NCBI GenBank assembly: GCA_964017185.1
Contig: OZ024878.1
Coordinates: 16,885,851-16,949,850, forward strand
DNA from: Rugalucina vietnamica
Taxonomy: Eukaryota; Mollusca; Bivalvia; Lucinida; Lucinidae
Reading direction: 5' to 3'
DNA length: 64,000 nucleotides
Made by a program: the position numbers and the translations under genes. The notes under the pieces were generated by a model that was not told the DNA's origin, did not search any database, and was given only the letters and a program-made list of their open reading frames with translations. Of this stretch, positions 46,190 to 59,018 are shown one piece after another. The first letter of the stretch is position 1, and every line of letters begins with the position of its first letter.

Positions 46190-46520
46190 TCTCCCCTACA
46201 CCATCCATAGTGTATATTATATTTTTATTTAGGTCCTTTGAGATCAGCAAAGATATTCAGAGTGTTCAAAACACTCACGTTTAGAAACATACTTCTTAGC
46301 CATGTTTAAATTATTTGACCCGTTTAGGAATGTGTCTTTGATTTAGTTTTCTCACGTAAAATTTTCGAAATTACAGTAAAGTAGCCTAGCTTTCGTTGCC
46401 GGTTTTAAAAGGGCTACTGATGAGGGTTCTTTACCCGAAATTGCAAAATATAGTCCATACAATCTCCCTTTGAATTGTTTTACTGCTTCCAAAGGATCAA
46501 ACCTTTATATTTCATTCAAA
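46190..46520 (-). repeat. Family F repeat, full-length but rearranged copy
   Basis: Links the two halves seen elsewhere: its left half (ACACCATCCATAGTG...TCCTTTGAGATCAGC) matches 30680-30770 and its right half (GTCTTTGATTTAG...TTTATATTTCATTCA) matches 32815-32988. This is why I treat them as one family. Confidence 0.65.
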
Positions 46521-46905
46521 TATAATTGTAGAGTGGCAGAATACAGAAGCTGTCCGATTTCTACGGCCGTATATTTCCCTTATTTAAATAAAATGCTAAA
46601 TCTGAATTAAACTGTTTTAGACAATACTACAACCGCAGCACTTGTATCAAAAGCAAACCCACAATGCTCTTGCATCCCTAAATATTTTTCTTGCTACGCT
46701 TACCATTTGTTCAGAGAAAGTTTTAAGCCTCATGCTGAGAAATGTAAGGATTAAGCGAAAGAATTAAGTAACATCTGGTATTAACAACTATTAAAAAACC
46801 GTACACATGTCATGTCTACTTTTATCATAAAGCATTGACGCAGCACAAAATTGTATCACCCTTAGCATTCAGCAACGTATAAGCAGCGCATGAAGCAGAT
46901 TATCT

Positions 46906-47140
46906 GAGCCTCGACGCGAGAAAATCGGTCTTCGGGGTTTCCGACCAGGTCCGACACAAACCGGCCTGTACAAGCTCAGAAAAGAGCTAGAAGCTTGAAA
47001 TTTCGGATTTAAGTAGAAGAGGAATTGTACTATCCGAGTAGCGAAAACAAAGGCGCTGATCAGCTTCGCGGTTACCGCGAAGCTGATCTGCGCCTTTGTT
47101 TTCGCCTAGGCAAAAATCCGGTTTTCTCACGATGCGGCTC
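46906..47140 (-). repeat. MITE family 1, copy 9
   Basis: Reverse orientation, with the best-preserved hairpin of the family (about 47043-47106, GGCGCTGATCAGCTTCGCGG and complement). Confidence 0.85.
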
Positions 47141-47244
47141 ATCTGATGAAAGTGTTATTCATTTGTGAATCGTGATTTAGTGTTGGTAAGAATTACAAAT
47201 GCCCATCAACACTCCTGCTGTCTTCGTGAAAAGAAAGTTTCATC

Positions 47245-47248
<4 letters not shown>

Positions 47249-47290
<42 letters not shown>
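47249..47290. repeat. Poly(A) tract, 42 A
   Basis: An uninterrupted A run. There is no recognisable retrotransposed sequence upstream on the plus strand, so its origin is unclear. Confidence 0.95.
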
Positions 47291-47291
<1 letters not shown>

Positions 47292-47654
47292 AGTGGGACC
47301 AGTTCCGAAATCTTAAACCAGATTAGTTTGTATTTCTATGTTTTCATACACCGCATGACAGGGAAAAAGTATTAAACGACACAATGTCACATAAGTTATT
47401 CTTAAGTGAATAATCTTAAAGAGATTTACATTTTTGTGTCAGTAACTCAGCATTATTATTGTCACCCGTGAGGTCATCCTATTACGAAAAATTAAAAAAC
47501 AGCAAACTCAGTTGATGTTTAAAAAGGAAAACACACCATTGCACAATTGTACCCCAATATGACCCAAGATGCAAGTGATTTCGCTTCATGAATATTTCTG
47601 ACAATAAAAACAGTAATGACGGTGTTGTGGTAGAGTATTTTCCATACCATGTCA

Positions 47655-49620
47655 TTAGAAAACACGCCTATGTAAAATACAGTTTTTTTTAAAACTGTAA
47701 AAATAAAAATGATAGAAGAGCGGGTCTAAAAATTTATGAACAAAAACTAAGGCAGAGAAAGATCCAAAAATCCAAAAAGGACTAAAAACGTCTTCACAAA
47801 AAGGTGACCACTCTGTTAGCTGAACACTATTCGTCTCAGCTACGATCAGATGCAAATTTTTGTTTCACCTGTTTTCAAAGTTGTACACTTTGCTTTGTTA
47901 CAATTTTTCCAAAACCTATAGGTTAAACAATTTCAGAAAATATATACCTTTTTATCATTCTATGCCATACATTTCCGTTATTATCAAAAACTCGATTTCC
48001 ACTTGGAAAATCATGAAAATTTACAACGGGGAGCTTACTCCTTACTGAGGAATCGGATTTGCCCGAAACTTTATATAAGTAAAGCCGGTGTGTATATCCT
48101 GGTTACAAATAAGTTTGAGCAAAATCAGATCAATTGCTAGCTAGAAAATCAGAACACATTGTTTTCGCCATTATAACCGTATTGGACCTCTCCGTTGCCA
48201 TGGTAACTAGAGGTTTGATCCATTCCACCCTATATTCTAATGAAACGTTTGTCCTGCTAAAAGTATGCGTCATGTGAAATTTGATAGCCCTGGGATCATT
48301 GGTTTCAGAAATGTTGCATATTTTGGTTGATTTTTCTCTTCGGACAGGGCATTTTTGACCAAATTATTATTTCCATAATTCTACATTGTCATCGGAATAA
48401 TATTTTTCTTATGACAAAAAATCAGTTATGAAGACTCCATTCCCCAGTGTGATTTAAACTTGCAGATGTATGCGATCTATGTCTTACGGACAGGACACTT
48501 TTTTGTTACATTGTCATCAGTAATTTGGAATATAAATTTCTATCCAGTGATCTGGTAAGCCACGCGACTGGTTATGTTTACTAATTAGGTATGTCCAAAT
48601 ATTGTTTATAACCCATTGAATGTAGTATTGGATTTAACAGCCTGACTTATCAGGCTCACTTTAAGATGCCTCAATTTGGCACATGTCATCAGTTTTAGTA
48701 ATCATGGCATAACTACAAAAGAAATAGCCGTAGCCCATTCAAATAAACGGCAGAATAAAGGGGATATGATCGCTTACAAGCCACAAACTATTTTATATGC
48801 ACATAAAGTGTCGGTTTCAATTCCCTGACCCATAAAAGAGAGGTAATATTCAAGTGAGACAGTATAACACCTGTTTTGGGGGTATTTTTGGTTATTTAAA
48901 CTTATACTGTGAAAAATGGCTTGTCCAATCAACGTGACTTTTTAGGCCAGTGAGAATTAATAGATCATGACATCCTGCACTTCAATTTAAGTATATTAGT
49001 GTGAAAGAATTCGTTACACAACCGCATAACACCTGGTAAATTGGTAAATGATCTTAGCCGACCCGTATTTGATATATTTATGCATATAAAAGGTAGAAAC
49101 ACCACTGAAAGAGACACACAAAGAAAACATCAATATAAGTGTCGCTATGGGACGGTTAGCAGAACAAAAATTACTTCTGGGAGTGAACCGTTACGAAAAC
49201 TGTTCAATAATTTATAAACGAAACAGATTATCAAACTTTGACTAGTATAAAACAATAAATTCAAAGGAATTGTTTCTTAATGAGCCACCACATACAAGAA
49301 TAAAACAAAGTACGATCACACCGTACAACCGATTGTTTTGAAACCAGACATTGTTGAAAAAAGGGTAGGTGAAGATTTCTTGTTTGCAAATATCAAGAAG
49401 TGAATCTGTTGCGCCCTGACGTTCTGTCTTCAAAGCAGAAATCTGTCTTCTACACAGTCGGTTGCACGGTGTACACGATGTTTGAACAAATGGCAAAGGC
49501 AATCCGATTTCATCTCGTAGCTTAACACCATTCAGACGACTCAAATAGGATTTAAAAACAATCGAATCATTTACCTTTTTTATCTGAAATCTGCTAATTT
49601 GAAGTATTGAAAGGCTCTTG
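47655..49620 (+). repeat. Local duplication, unit 2, interrupted
   Basis: 47655-47830 and 49064-49620 match 45580-46080. The intervening ~1.23 kb (about 47831-49063) has no counterpart in unit 1 and no recognisable family. No convincing terminal inverted repeats are visible by eye. Confidence 0.7.
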
Positions 49621-49765
49621 AAAATAATGCTAAAGAAAGTTTTATTTTGGCAATTTTGTCAACAGAAGCAATAGTCCATTGAAATTGATTCGATTATGAC
49701 TAATAATTAATCCATTACCTACTTATGTGTACTTTATTGTGGTAAGTAAAACAACCCAAGCACAC

Positions 49766-51377
49766 TTTCACTTACCGTAAACTGTATTGAAGCAACTATT
49801 CAAAAATGTTCATGTATGTGAATGACTGTTCTGAATAGCTTATTTATTCAAGTCGAATGTAAATTTGTTTTGTTAAATTTGTTTGGGTATTGAACACCAC
49901 TATGTATACATAAGTTAAGAAACCAACCGGCTACGTCAGTATCACATTGTTACATGTCCATTTACATCTTCTTTAATGTTACGGAAATTTCAAATTACCA
50001 GTATAGTCTGACACTTTCAGGATTTCCCGTTACACACTGGTTTTGGTCACAGTTTGAATACATATTTTGATGCTACAGTTGATTCCATATCATATTTATC
50101 TGATATTTTGTTCGCTACACGAATATTTCAATGAAAGCACACTGGCCAGAAAATTAAATCTTCTGATAAAAAAAAAACTAGATTATATTTGTGGCAATGA
50201 ATCAAAGAGTCAAAGAGTCCTATGTCTGTATAAATATCCGGACGATACAATTCTTGAATGCCCAACAAGTGAAGGGGTATGTACGGTAGACATACATGTA
50301 CGCCTTCTATATGATTATAATGAAGAAACAGATCTTGTACGTTGTCTATTCGGTAACCAAATTGGTTCGTAAATTGTCATCAACGATATGCTTTCAACTG
50401 CCCTATCATTGTGTGTATCAAATGATACAAGTACATGTATACATAATATATATAGTTCGTTTAACAAAATTCTTTTTAATCCACTGTCGTCGTAAATATA
50501 AGCTCCATATTCATTTGGTACATAAGAAATGTTCACCAGTTATTATCGAGGTCATCAAGACACATTCTGAAGCTGTTGCAATGTCTTTCTGAATAGACAT
50601 TGATGCAAAGTTATTGAATAAAAATTAAACTGAGACCCTTTAAGAGCAGTGAACATATTAAAGAGAAAGGGGGTGGGCCATACCATGATTTCGGCTATTA
50701 AAGCCTCGTCAGTGACCCTCTTTAGATTTGACAACAAGAGCTAAATATATTTTGCCCGGCGTAGATAAATTTACTGAAGCACTATGTCGTAATGCAAATC
50801 TGATCAGCTTTGTGGCCGAAACCCACACGAACGCTATGTTAAATTTCTATTACACACAATTGGTAATCTACGTATAACAAGTCCTTATCGGATTGAGATT
50901 TTGAGAGTATAGCTCTGATGACAGATTTTCTCACATCGAAATAGATCAAAGTCGAAATCTGTTTTGTCATTTCCCAGCCTAGCTTTGGGCGGCAGATGCT
51001 TCACGGTACATACAAAAATGCAACATCCTATCCAAGACCAGTCTACTTGGTGTCTGATTTTTATTCAGATGCTTCCAATACAGCAGATTAAAATACATAT
51101 ACAGTGTGTATCACATTCTTGTACTTGATGTACGTTTGAATATGTCAACAAGTGCACTTCAGAGTTTTCTCTAATCCTTTGCCAGGATATTAAGTAATTG
51201 ACTTAAATCTTATGACACATACAATAAACTGTCTGACGAGTTCCATAATCGAAAAGACAAGTATTTTTACAGTATCTTTTATCAATAACATCCTGTTATA
51301 GACTGGTGTCCAGTAATGCGAATAGGGTATGGACTAGATGCATCGAAATAAGTGAAATTCTAAACAAATAAATGCAA
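49766..51377 (+). repeat. Segmental duplication, copy B part 1
   Basis: The shorter partner of 16707-19755. It lacks the palindrome, MITE 2 and MITE 1 found in A. Frames such as 50067-50372 (101 codons, readable word RVLCLYKYPDDTILECPT) and its counterpart at 18543-18797 are open in both copies but differ by frameshifts beyond the shared part, so they do not qualify as genes. Confidence 0.85.
50605..50760 (+). repeat. Family F repeat, partner of 18990-19175
   Basis: Same start (AATAAAAATTAAACTGAGAC) and internal GAAAGGGGGTGGGCC. The frame is broken by an in-frame stop after FGY. Confidence 0.65.
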
Positions 51378-51381
51378 TTAA
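51378..51381. other. Empty TTAA site matching the 8-kb insertion
   Basis: Left flank AAATAAATGCAA and right flank GTAACACTATG match the outer flanks of 19760-27805, with one TTAA between them. Confidence 0.85.
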
Positions 51382-51479
51382 GTAACACTATGTAAGCTGA
51401 ATTATAGTGTTTTGCGTTGTTTTAGGCTTCATGAAAAACGAAATGCGTATAACCTTAGCTTCTTAAGTTAGGGCGAACA

Positions 51480-51870
51480 TTATTCGGTATCTCTGAGAGA
51501 CATGTTCCGGTATATACCGGCCGTGGGTCGAACTCGCAAGCTCTTTGTTGCAAAGCGAATACCTGGTAGATAACCTTAGCAGGGCTTTATAAATGTCATG
51601 ATAGATTCTTTTCCATATTGTAAAATGCATACATTTCTAATTGGCCGTGAAATTCACATTCTTGTTGAACGTCCCGGTTAACAAAATTTAAGTTACGGCG
51701 GGACGGAGCCACAGCTTCCTGGGTATTCATCAGTACTGTGGGTAGTTAATTTGTCTTGATAAACGACACAACATGGTGCCTCGTATGGGGATCGAACTAA
51801 GGACCTCTCGATTCGGAATCCGGATGCTCTAGATCTACAACCTGGCCAACACGTTCTACTCCTCCAGATC
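51480..51870 (-). repeat. tRNA-like (SINE-type) repeat, copy 3
   Basis: B-copy orthologue of 27905-28300 with the same A- and B-box-like words on the minus strand (about 51850 and 51789-51799). Confidence 0.55.
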
Positions 51871-52322
51871 CTTAATTTAAACCAATGCAGTACAACAAAC
51901 ACTGTACACGTTTATGATACGCATAATCATTTGTTACGTGTATCACCGTACATGTAATACAACTGAAGTTCTTTTAAAAGAGGACGAGCCATAGTGGACA
52001 GTTTAAGTGACTCTCTAAAATTCGACCTCAAGAGCGATTTAAAAAAAAAGGCAGTATAAAAGAAGTAAAAATGGAACACACTATTACGTACGCATTTATC
52101 CGGACACGTTGCAGCGTCGTGTATACGGAAACTCAGGAATGTTTATATGTCATTCTAGTCGAGATTAATGTAACACGCATTTGAAGGTATTCAGTATTAG
52201 CAATAATTAACTTTAGGAAAAGATTAACCGGAAGGATCAATCAATCACTAGAAACAGGACAAAATAAAAAACAGACGCCCACAAGACAGGAAAAACAGCC
52301 TATATCAAGAGCACAGTTTCCA

Positions 52323-52488
52323 GATAGATTAGACTAGCTAGCAACAGAGATTGACCAAAATGAAAATGAAAATACGAAAAGCGCATTTCTTTATTTCTAA
52401 GCCTTGGGTAAGACTTGAGTATATTAATCAATGTTAAACAATACATATCAAAGAAACAGCTCCCAAGGTTATAACTGAAAATTCGACA
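52323..52488 (-). repeat. Micro-inverted segment relative to copy A
   Basis: Reads as the complement of 29191-29357 (AAAAGCGCATTTCTTTATTT here, AAATAAAGAAATGCGC there), while both outer flanks stay in the same order. TAGACTAGCTAG-type words sit at the edges. Confidence 0.8.
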
Positions 52489-55214
52489 CTAATCTATCAT
52501 GGGTCTCGATAAACTCAGCCAAGTCGACCGGAGAAAAATTCATTTTTAGACTAGCTAGACTCTGAATTTTAATTTCAATATAGACAAAAAATATAATGAA
52601 TGTAAAACAATAACCATATCAAAATAATGTTTTACGGGCTAGTAGCTAGTCTAGATATAATTCAATTGTTTGGATTACTAAAAATGACTAAGACACGAAT
52701 ATTTAGCAATCTCCGTTAGAACTACGTGTGCACCATGTCAGCAACCGATATCAAGCGTTGCAGACTTTGCAATTTCAAAATTTTAAAGTGCACTTTTTTC
52801 GACACTGGTGTTGGTTACATGAAAACATTTTCAAAAAAAACTCCAAAAGACTTATATTCCCGGGCCAAATATGATAAAAACACCATTTTTGACGTCGTAA
52901 CGTCATGTTTTGAATTTGTAAAATAAATATTCTCACCCATCAGACAAGCATATCTCTTTGTGTGCCTGTCAGAGATTTTCCTATCCCGGTACCAATACAT
53001 TTCAACTGTCTCAACATGCCAATCATTGCTATATTTAGCTACTAGAAATGCACACCTTATGTTTACTTATATAAGGAAGTGAGACGCTTAGTGTCAGCTG
53101 GCAGAGATAAAAATACCTTTACAGGGGTTACATTAATTCAGTAGCTTATCAAATCAAAATCGACACAGTAATTTTCTTTCTATAACATGTTTTGGGATTC
53201 CTCCCTTCTTCAGATAGAAATGTAAATAACAGGAACTGCTTATCAATAGTAATTGTAGTCTGCTACTTTGACAAAAAATTCAAAATTTAATATTGATAAG
53301 GATTTTATGCACACAAGAATATGCTGATTTAATATTTTTGTAAGGTGATTGCAAATACAAATTATTTTTGTTTTCTCAACTGGTTAATTTGCATATTGTT
53401 TCATGGCAAACAAAAATACTGCATGAACAGCACTTAAAGCAAAGTCAGAGTCAAAATCGTTTAAGAGATGGGTGAGAAAAATAATCAATGATGGCGTTGA
53501 GGCCTCAACAAGGCTCGTTTTCATCAGATTATTCGAGTCTCATCCTCGGCAGAGCCTAGAGTGAGACTTGAATAATCTGAAAACTTGCCTGAGATTAACT
53601 TGTCTCAGGGTCAACATCATCATAGATTCTTTTATTCTACAGAAGTAAGCTCTGCTGTCCTGGTGTTCAAATAGGCATTTGTATTTAGTTCTATGCTTTG
53701 TTTCGCACGGATGGGACACTAACAAAAAATGTCAACTTACTTTTGTGGCTAAGTATACATAAAAAGTACATGTAACTTAATTGGCACGAACAGAACTGTA
53801 CAGGATCGAAAACGCTGAACAGCTGCGCAGCGTAGGTTGGCGAGTCGTATACTGCTTCGTGTATTCGGTCTATCAAAGTTTAGATCTTGATCTCAAATGT
53901 TGTTGATGTTACTAACAAAACCTGTCTAGATGTTGTTAAAAGATACCAAGGTTATATTAGAAAACATGCTGTTTCAAACGACTAAATGTATACGGATACT
54001 GCAAGTAAGGGAAGTATCATTTTGGCATGTATTGTTGGTGTTGTCTTGCGATCATAACTGAAAATGAGTAGTATTGTCAACATTGAGACTAACTTTACTC
54101 TGTCTAACATTTAATCATTTACACAGACATGCAACCAGTATATTTCACCATTAATGTGTAACCACGCCCCTACATACGGGGAAAGGCGGTAATTATTACT
54201 TTTCAGTGTCCTGTCATACTTATGTAATCCTAACCATTATGGGACAATCAATCTGGAGGTCAAAACTATGTCCTGCCCTTCGCAGTAGAATTTCTCACTG
54301 GTATAAGGAGCTTCATGTGAAAATCCTGTCATTTCCCCTACACTACGGGACAATCGAAATGATAACTGCTCTGCACTTTAGCCCGCCTATCTCACACCCA
54401 TCCCCGTAGGTGGGGGAGCCGTAATAACAAATGACTGGATCATGAAATAATGTGTAGTTCGCAACCTAGTACAAGATAACCATGTAACAAAATATCTTAC
54501 CGTAAACTGTATCTAATCAATTATTTATGGGCACCATCACTTGATACATAAATTTGTAAATTCCATTGCTCAAATTTAGAAACCAGTGCATCATGTCAGT
54601 ATCTCCTCTTATATAGCATAAAGGGACCAGTTATCGATCAAAAATAGCCATGTTTGATAAATTTTCGGATCAGACATGCATTGGGGAATGCATGTGTACA
54701 TGCCATATCGAAGCTTGAGCCTTCGCCATGTTTTTTTTTCAATATGTCAATTTATAACGTAATCACGTCACATTCTCAGTGACGTCGTTTTAACACACCC
54801 ACCATCATACAAAGTGAATCAGGGTCAGGTTGAACAGTGATCGATCACCTTCATTTTCTCTCCAAAACCGCGGCTACATTGGAAGGTATTTATATTTTTA
54901 GAGAAAAATTATTGTTTACCTCTAGCCACGAAACACAATTGGGAAATATTCAGTGTGTTTAAAGAATTAAAGCAGCAAAATGAGGTGGTAAAAAAGCATA
55001 CACGCCCAACAATGGAAAAGTGTTGAAAAAATAGCTCGAAAATCACATAAACTATCAATTAATCACAGCGTTATCCTATACAATTTGGATGTGGATCAGA
55101 TTTGTTTAGTATGCAGTAAAGTTAAAAAAGCCAGTCGAAAAGAAATGCAGATCGTTTCATCTTGAAGAATTTATTGAACAATCTCCGCTTTTAAGCAGTG
55201 TAACTAAGACACCT

Positions 55215-55490
55215 CTTCGTACAAGTAGACAATGATCAGGAAATGGCGCAATCAGAAAGAAATTCCCACTCCATAAACCGAGGGGTTGGAAAATACTAAA
55301 ATTATACCATGAAAACATAGCGTAAGCCGAGTGAGCAGTTATTCCCCAATAGGCGGCCACTCATTTACCCGAACTGAACTAAAAATATGAAAAAGTACAT
55401 AAGGCTCTAACAGCACAAAAATTCGACTCCAAAACACAAAACAATTAGAGCCACAACAGAAGTATCGCCTAGGAACTATCAGTAATATAA
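55215..55490 (-). repeat. Tail-family copy in duplication B
   Basis: Orthologue of 31823-32125. The sequence upstream (54625-55190) is not shared with A. Confidence 0.7.
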
Positions 55491-56514
55491 AAACATAAAA
55501 TTAAAAGTATGTCACGGAAAAAAATATTGCGCGCTTACCTGTTATATGTTATGCTGACCAGCGATATATTGTCCAGAATATCATGAATATTGAATTAAAT
55601 TTCCAATACAAATATCCAGATAATATTCATTGGCAATGAATAATAAATCCGATGGCAAAAAAAAAAGAACCCTTTGATTAGATAACGGGTCGACGCAATC
55701 ATAGTCTTATTTCCTCTCAGAATAAACTGTGTCTCCGGCACACAAAGTTTTCCGTTATTTGTCAACTATTTTATAACCATATCTTTATGACACTGTTATC
55801 GTGATTATGTGTATTCGGTATTATTAGCTCGGTCTTCGTGACATAATCTGAAGCTGGTGCAATGTCTTTCAGATTAGAGACTGATGCCAAGTTATTGATA
55901 TCTACTTTGCAACGTCCTAGAAAAACATTCTGAACTAGAAACAGTTCCGTCATCTGAGCAGCGCTGTGGCTTAAAATCACTCGGAGAATAATTTGTTTCA
56001 GCTAGTTCTGATGAACTGTAATTTATCTTATCAAGTACGCACTACCCTCCTTATCACCACGTAGACACGTAGACCCGTTTAAGTCCATATATGTCATGTA
56101 AAAAAATCATCGCACCAAAGTAGTTCCATTGAAAATCTTGTTTGCCTTTTCCCATGCAAGCTTTGAGATTAAGATACTTCACTGTAATTACGTAGAATGA
56201 AAATGCTAGTCATGGACAGTATGTCGGGTGTCTGAGTTGTATATCGATAATTCCAATACAACAGATAAAAGAATAAACAACTCCCATAAATGTTTGTTCG
56301 GTTGTACATGTCTATAAATGCACTGCAGAGTGTCCTTTGTTGTTTGTTAGGACTTTTAGTAATGGATTTCTGTATAAATCTTATGATACATATAATAAAC
56401 TGTCTGACAAGTTCCATTATCGAAAAGACAAGTATCATTACAGTTTTTCATCAACAAGGTCGTGGTTCCAATCTTTTAATTTGCACCTCTTATGTGCGTT
56501 TTCATATATTTAGT

Positions 56515-56700
56515 TAAGTCAGCACAACTGAGTGGCCACCTTTTTTAAAAAATATTTTCACTCGCCTTGCGATATATTCTCTTTGTATTAGTACTTGGTT
56601 GTCAATTCAGTTTTGCCCAGTCTCGGCTCTTGGAGAGGAAGTTTCTACCTTTGTGCGCCATTTTCTGCTCTCTATTGTTATCTTTTCTGTTATAGTTTGT
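56515..56700 (+). repeat. Old tail-family copy, B
   Basis: Diverged; contains CTGAGTGGCCACC, ACTCGCCTTGCG and GGAGAGGAAGTTTCTACC. Serves as the empty-site reference for the family T insertion (AAAAATATTTTCACTCGCC). Confidence 0.6.
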
Positions 56701-56792
56701 TGTCTTATTATGCCGCTAGGTGCTAAATTAGATGTATCTAAATAGGCGAAACAAATATGTGCAAATTGCGTTATACTGTGTAAACTGAATAT

Positions 56793-57029
56793 ACAGAGAT
56801 TTTTAAGTTGTAAAATTGAAATTTTTCAGTAGAAAATTATGATATTTTTCTTATTTTTGCTCAAAACATAAATTGAAGGTACACATTAGAACCGCCTCGG
56901 CGAGGCGGTTCTAATGAGTACCCACAATCTATGTTTTGGAGCAAAAATAAGAAAAATAGGTATACCCCTACTAACCCCAGTTTTTCTATATAAAAGCGGG
57001 GTTTAAGGGAGTTTACATTAATTCTGATG
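56793..57029 (-). repeat. MITE family 3 copy
   Basis: Reverse orientation with an intact hairpin at about 56885-56920. The tip bases of the left end are missing; the right end reads AATTCTGATG. Confidence 0.8.
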
Positions 57030-57394
57030 CTACGTTTTCTCATTTTTTTAAGTTAAGTCAGCATAACTGAGTGGCCACGTTTTGGAAATATACACTGAAA
57101 AAAGTTATAAGAGGCCGCCTTATAGATATTTCCTTCTAGTTTAGGAAGTAAAAGCCGACCAATTACAATCCATGATCATATGAATAAACCAATGTCTAAC
57201 AATGGCTCTGTGAGTTTCTGCATTCAAAAATGTGTGATACTTTTCACACAGACGAAGCATGAGTAAAGGTACCCTCATTTCACAAATCAGTTCAAAAATC
57301 ACACTTTATTAACACCAAATTAAATGTCATATTACGACGTTGTGCTTTACACTTTAAATTTATATGAAAGTGTTATTGACTGCTATGGTGTATG

Positions 57395-58132
57395 GTACAA
57401 GAACTCCGCGGAGGTCGATATCGCACCTGCATCGGGCAAAGTCAATGGAACGTGAAATATAGGTCAAGGGCACCGGGTCAAGGTGCGTCCTTGAAGAGTA
57501 TGTCAATGACAATTACTATGCAAGGTTTCACACTCGCATCTATCAATGATGCAGAGGAAACCAAACTTCGAAGTAATTTTGAAGTAAAAATTTGCAAAGT
57601 AAATGGATCGCAAAAGATAGGTGAAGGGCACTGCGTCAAGGTGCCTGCTCGAAGGGTATGTCAAGGACAACTACTATGCATGGTTTCACACTTGCAGCTA
57701 TCAATGATGCGGAGAAAACCAAACTTCGACGTAAAAATTAACAAAGTCAATGGACCGTGAAATATAGGCCAAGGGCGTGCTTGAAGGGTATGTCAAGGAC
57801 AATTACTATGCAAGGTTTCACACTCATGGCTATCACTGCTGCAGAGAAAACCAAACTTCGGCGTAACTTCGACGTAAAAATTAACAAAGTCAATGGACCG
57901 TGAAATATAGGTCAAGGGCACTGGGTCAAGGTGCGTGCTTGAAGGGTATGTCAAGGACAATAACTATGCAAGGTTTCACAGTCACAGCTATCACTAAGGC
58001 AGAGAAAACAAAAAATTCGACGTAAATGTCAAACTTCGATGTAAATGTTGACGGACGGACGGTCGGACGTACGGACGAACGAACTGACGGAAATTTGGAC
58101 TCCTATATCGCACCCTGCTATAAGCAGGTGCG
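57395..58132 (+). mobile_element. Pearl/CvA-like (Helentron-associated) non-autonomous element
   Basis: The boundaries come from comparing with the uninterrupted family T copy (complement of about 43985-44000: GTATG joined to ATAAAATC); no target duplication is visible, as expected of rolling-circle insertion. A subterminal ATATCGCACCTGC at 57419-57431 is the complement of GCAGGTGCGATA near the right end (58124-58135). Four core repeats start at 57441, 57599, 57746 and 57899 (periods 158, 147, 153). A tetranucleotide run (ACGGACGGACGG..., 58051-58090) follows. A hairpin CACCCTGCT/AGCAGGTG (58111-58130) closes the element. The 122-codon frame at 57392-57760 is an artefact of the repeat periodicity. 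Family names are from memory. Confidence 0.8.
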
Positions 58133-59018
58133 ATAAAATCATGTTAAATGTGTTGCTGCATAAGAATTTTCGTTTCAGTTTTGTAAATGCGAGAAGACAG
58201 CAACATGAAAAACAGGAAACCAGCTTTTTGTATGCAATTTGCATACAAACTTTGTTCGTCTCCAGTTGCATTATTACATGTAGCAGCAGCACGGCATTGA
58301 AATTTTCAGCGATCATTTAATACTTGACTCTGATAGATTTTGAAAATTTAAAAAATCGTCCACAGATTTTGTTATTTTGGTCGTTAAAATTTGGCATTGA
58401 AACCGGAAGTGTGCGGCAGTCGTGACCTGTTTGTCCTCGAAAATCGTATAATACAGCTCTTTCGAGGTATATTGCTCATTTCCATGCCTCATAAACATGT
58501 TTAAGAGGCACATTGTTGATTTTCCACAAATTTTGAAAATAGCGATTTTTTTAAAATGAGTAAAAAAATCTACAAATTGAGAAAATTCGAATGTTTTATG
58601 TTTTTCCAAACCAGACAGGCGACTTTCTCCACCAATCTCCCCCAATTTTGGGGTTCTCCAAATACCACTGATTTTCATTTTATCTCAACAGCTCTTGCAG
58701 TTTAATTGGCTACAGTTTAAACCTACTTATAAGTCAGGTAGTATTACAGCCGCTCTACTGCTTTTAACGTCACTCTTTTACTATCATTTAGTTGCATATA
58801 AACAAAGTGCTTGTGGTTTCTTGATATATGAGCAATTAAAATAAACAATCTTGCAGAGAAGTGTAGAGCACTAGATAAGTAAAATACCTCTGAAAAGTGG
58901 AGAAAGTCGACAGTCTGAAACTGGAATGGCCCCTTTGATGACACCCGTTCCTCATTTCGATAAAATTTGCGCTTTAACTAATTTTCTTTCAAAAACATTG
59001 ATTTTTGCACTTTTACCA

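Noticed and set aside
47249-47290. Poly(A) tail of a processed pseudogene
   Set aside because: No coding sequence or target duplication is recognisable next to the A run.
50067-50372. 101-codon frame shared with 18543-18797 as a conserved gene
   Set aside because: The two loci are duplicates of each other, so similarity alone is no evidence of selection; the frames diverge through indels and end differently.
57392-57760. 122-codon plus-strand frame as a gene
   Set aside because: It lies inside the tandem core repeats of the pearl-like element; the frame stays open because of the repeat period and encodes two versions of the same string.
58313-58678. 121-codon minus-strand frame inside family T
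   Set aside because: The other family T copy (43500-43800) has stops and frameshifts in the same stretch, so no coding constraint is apparent.
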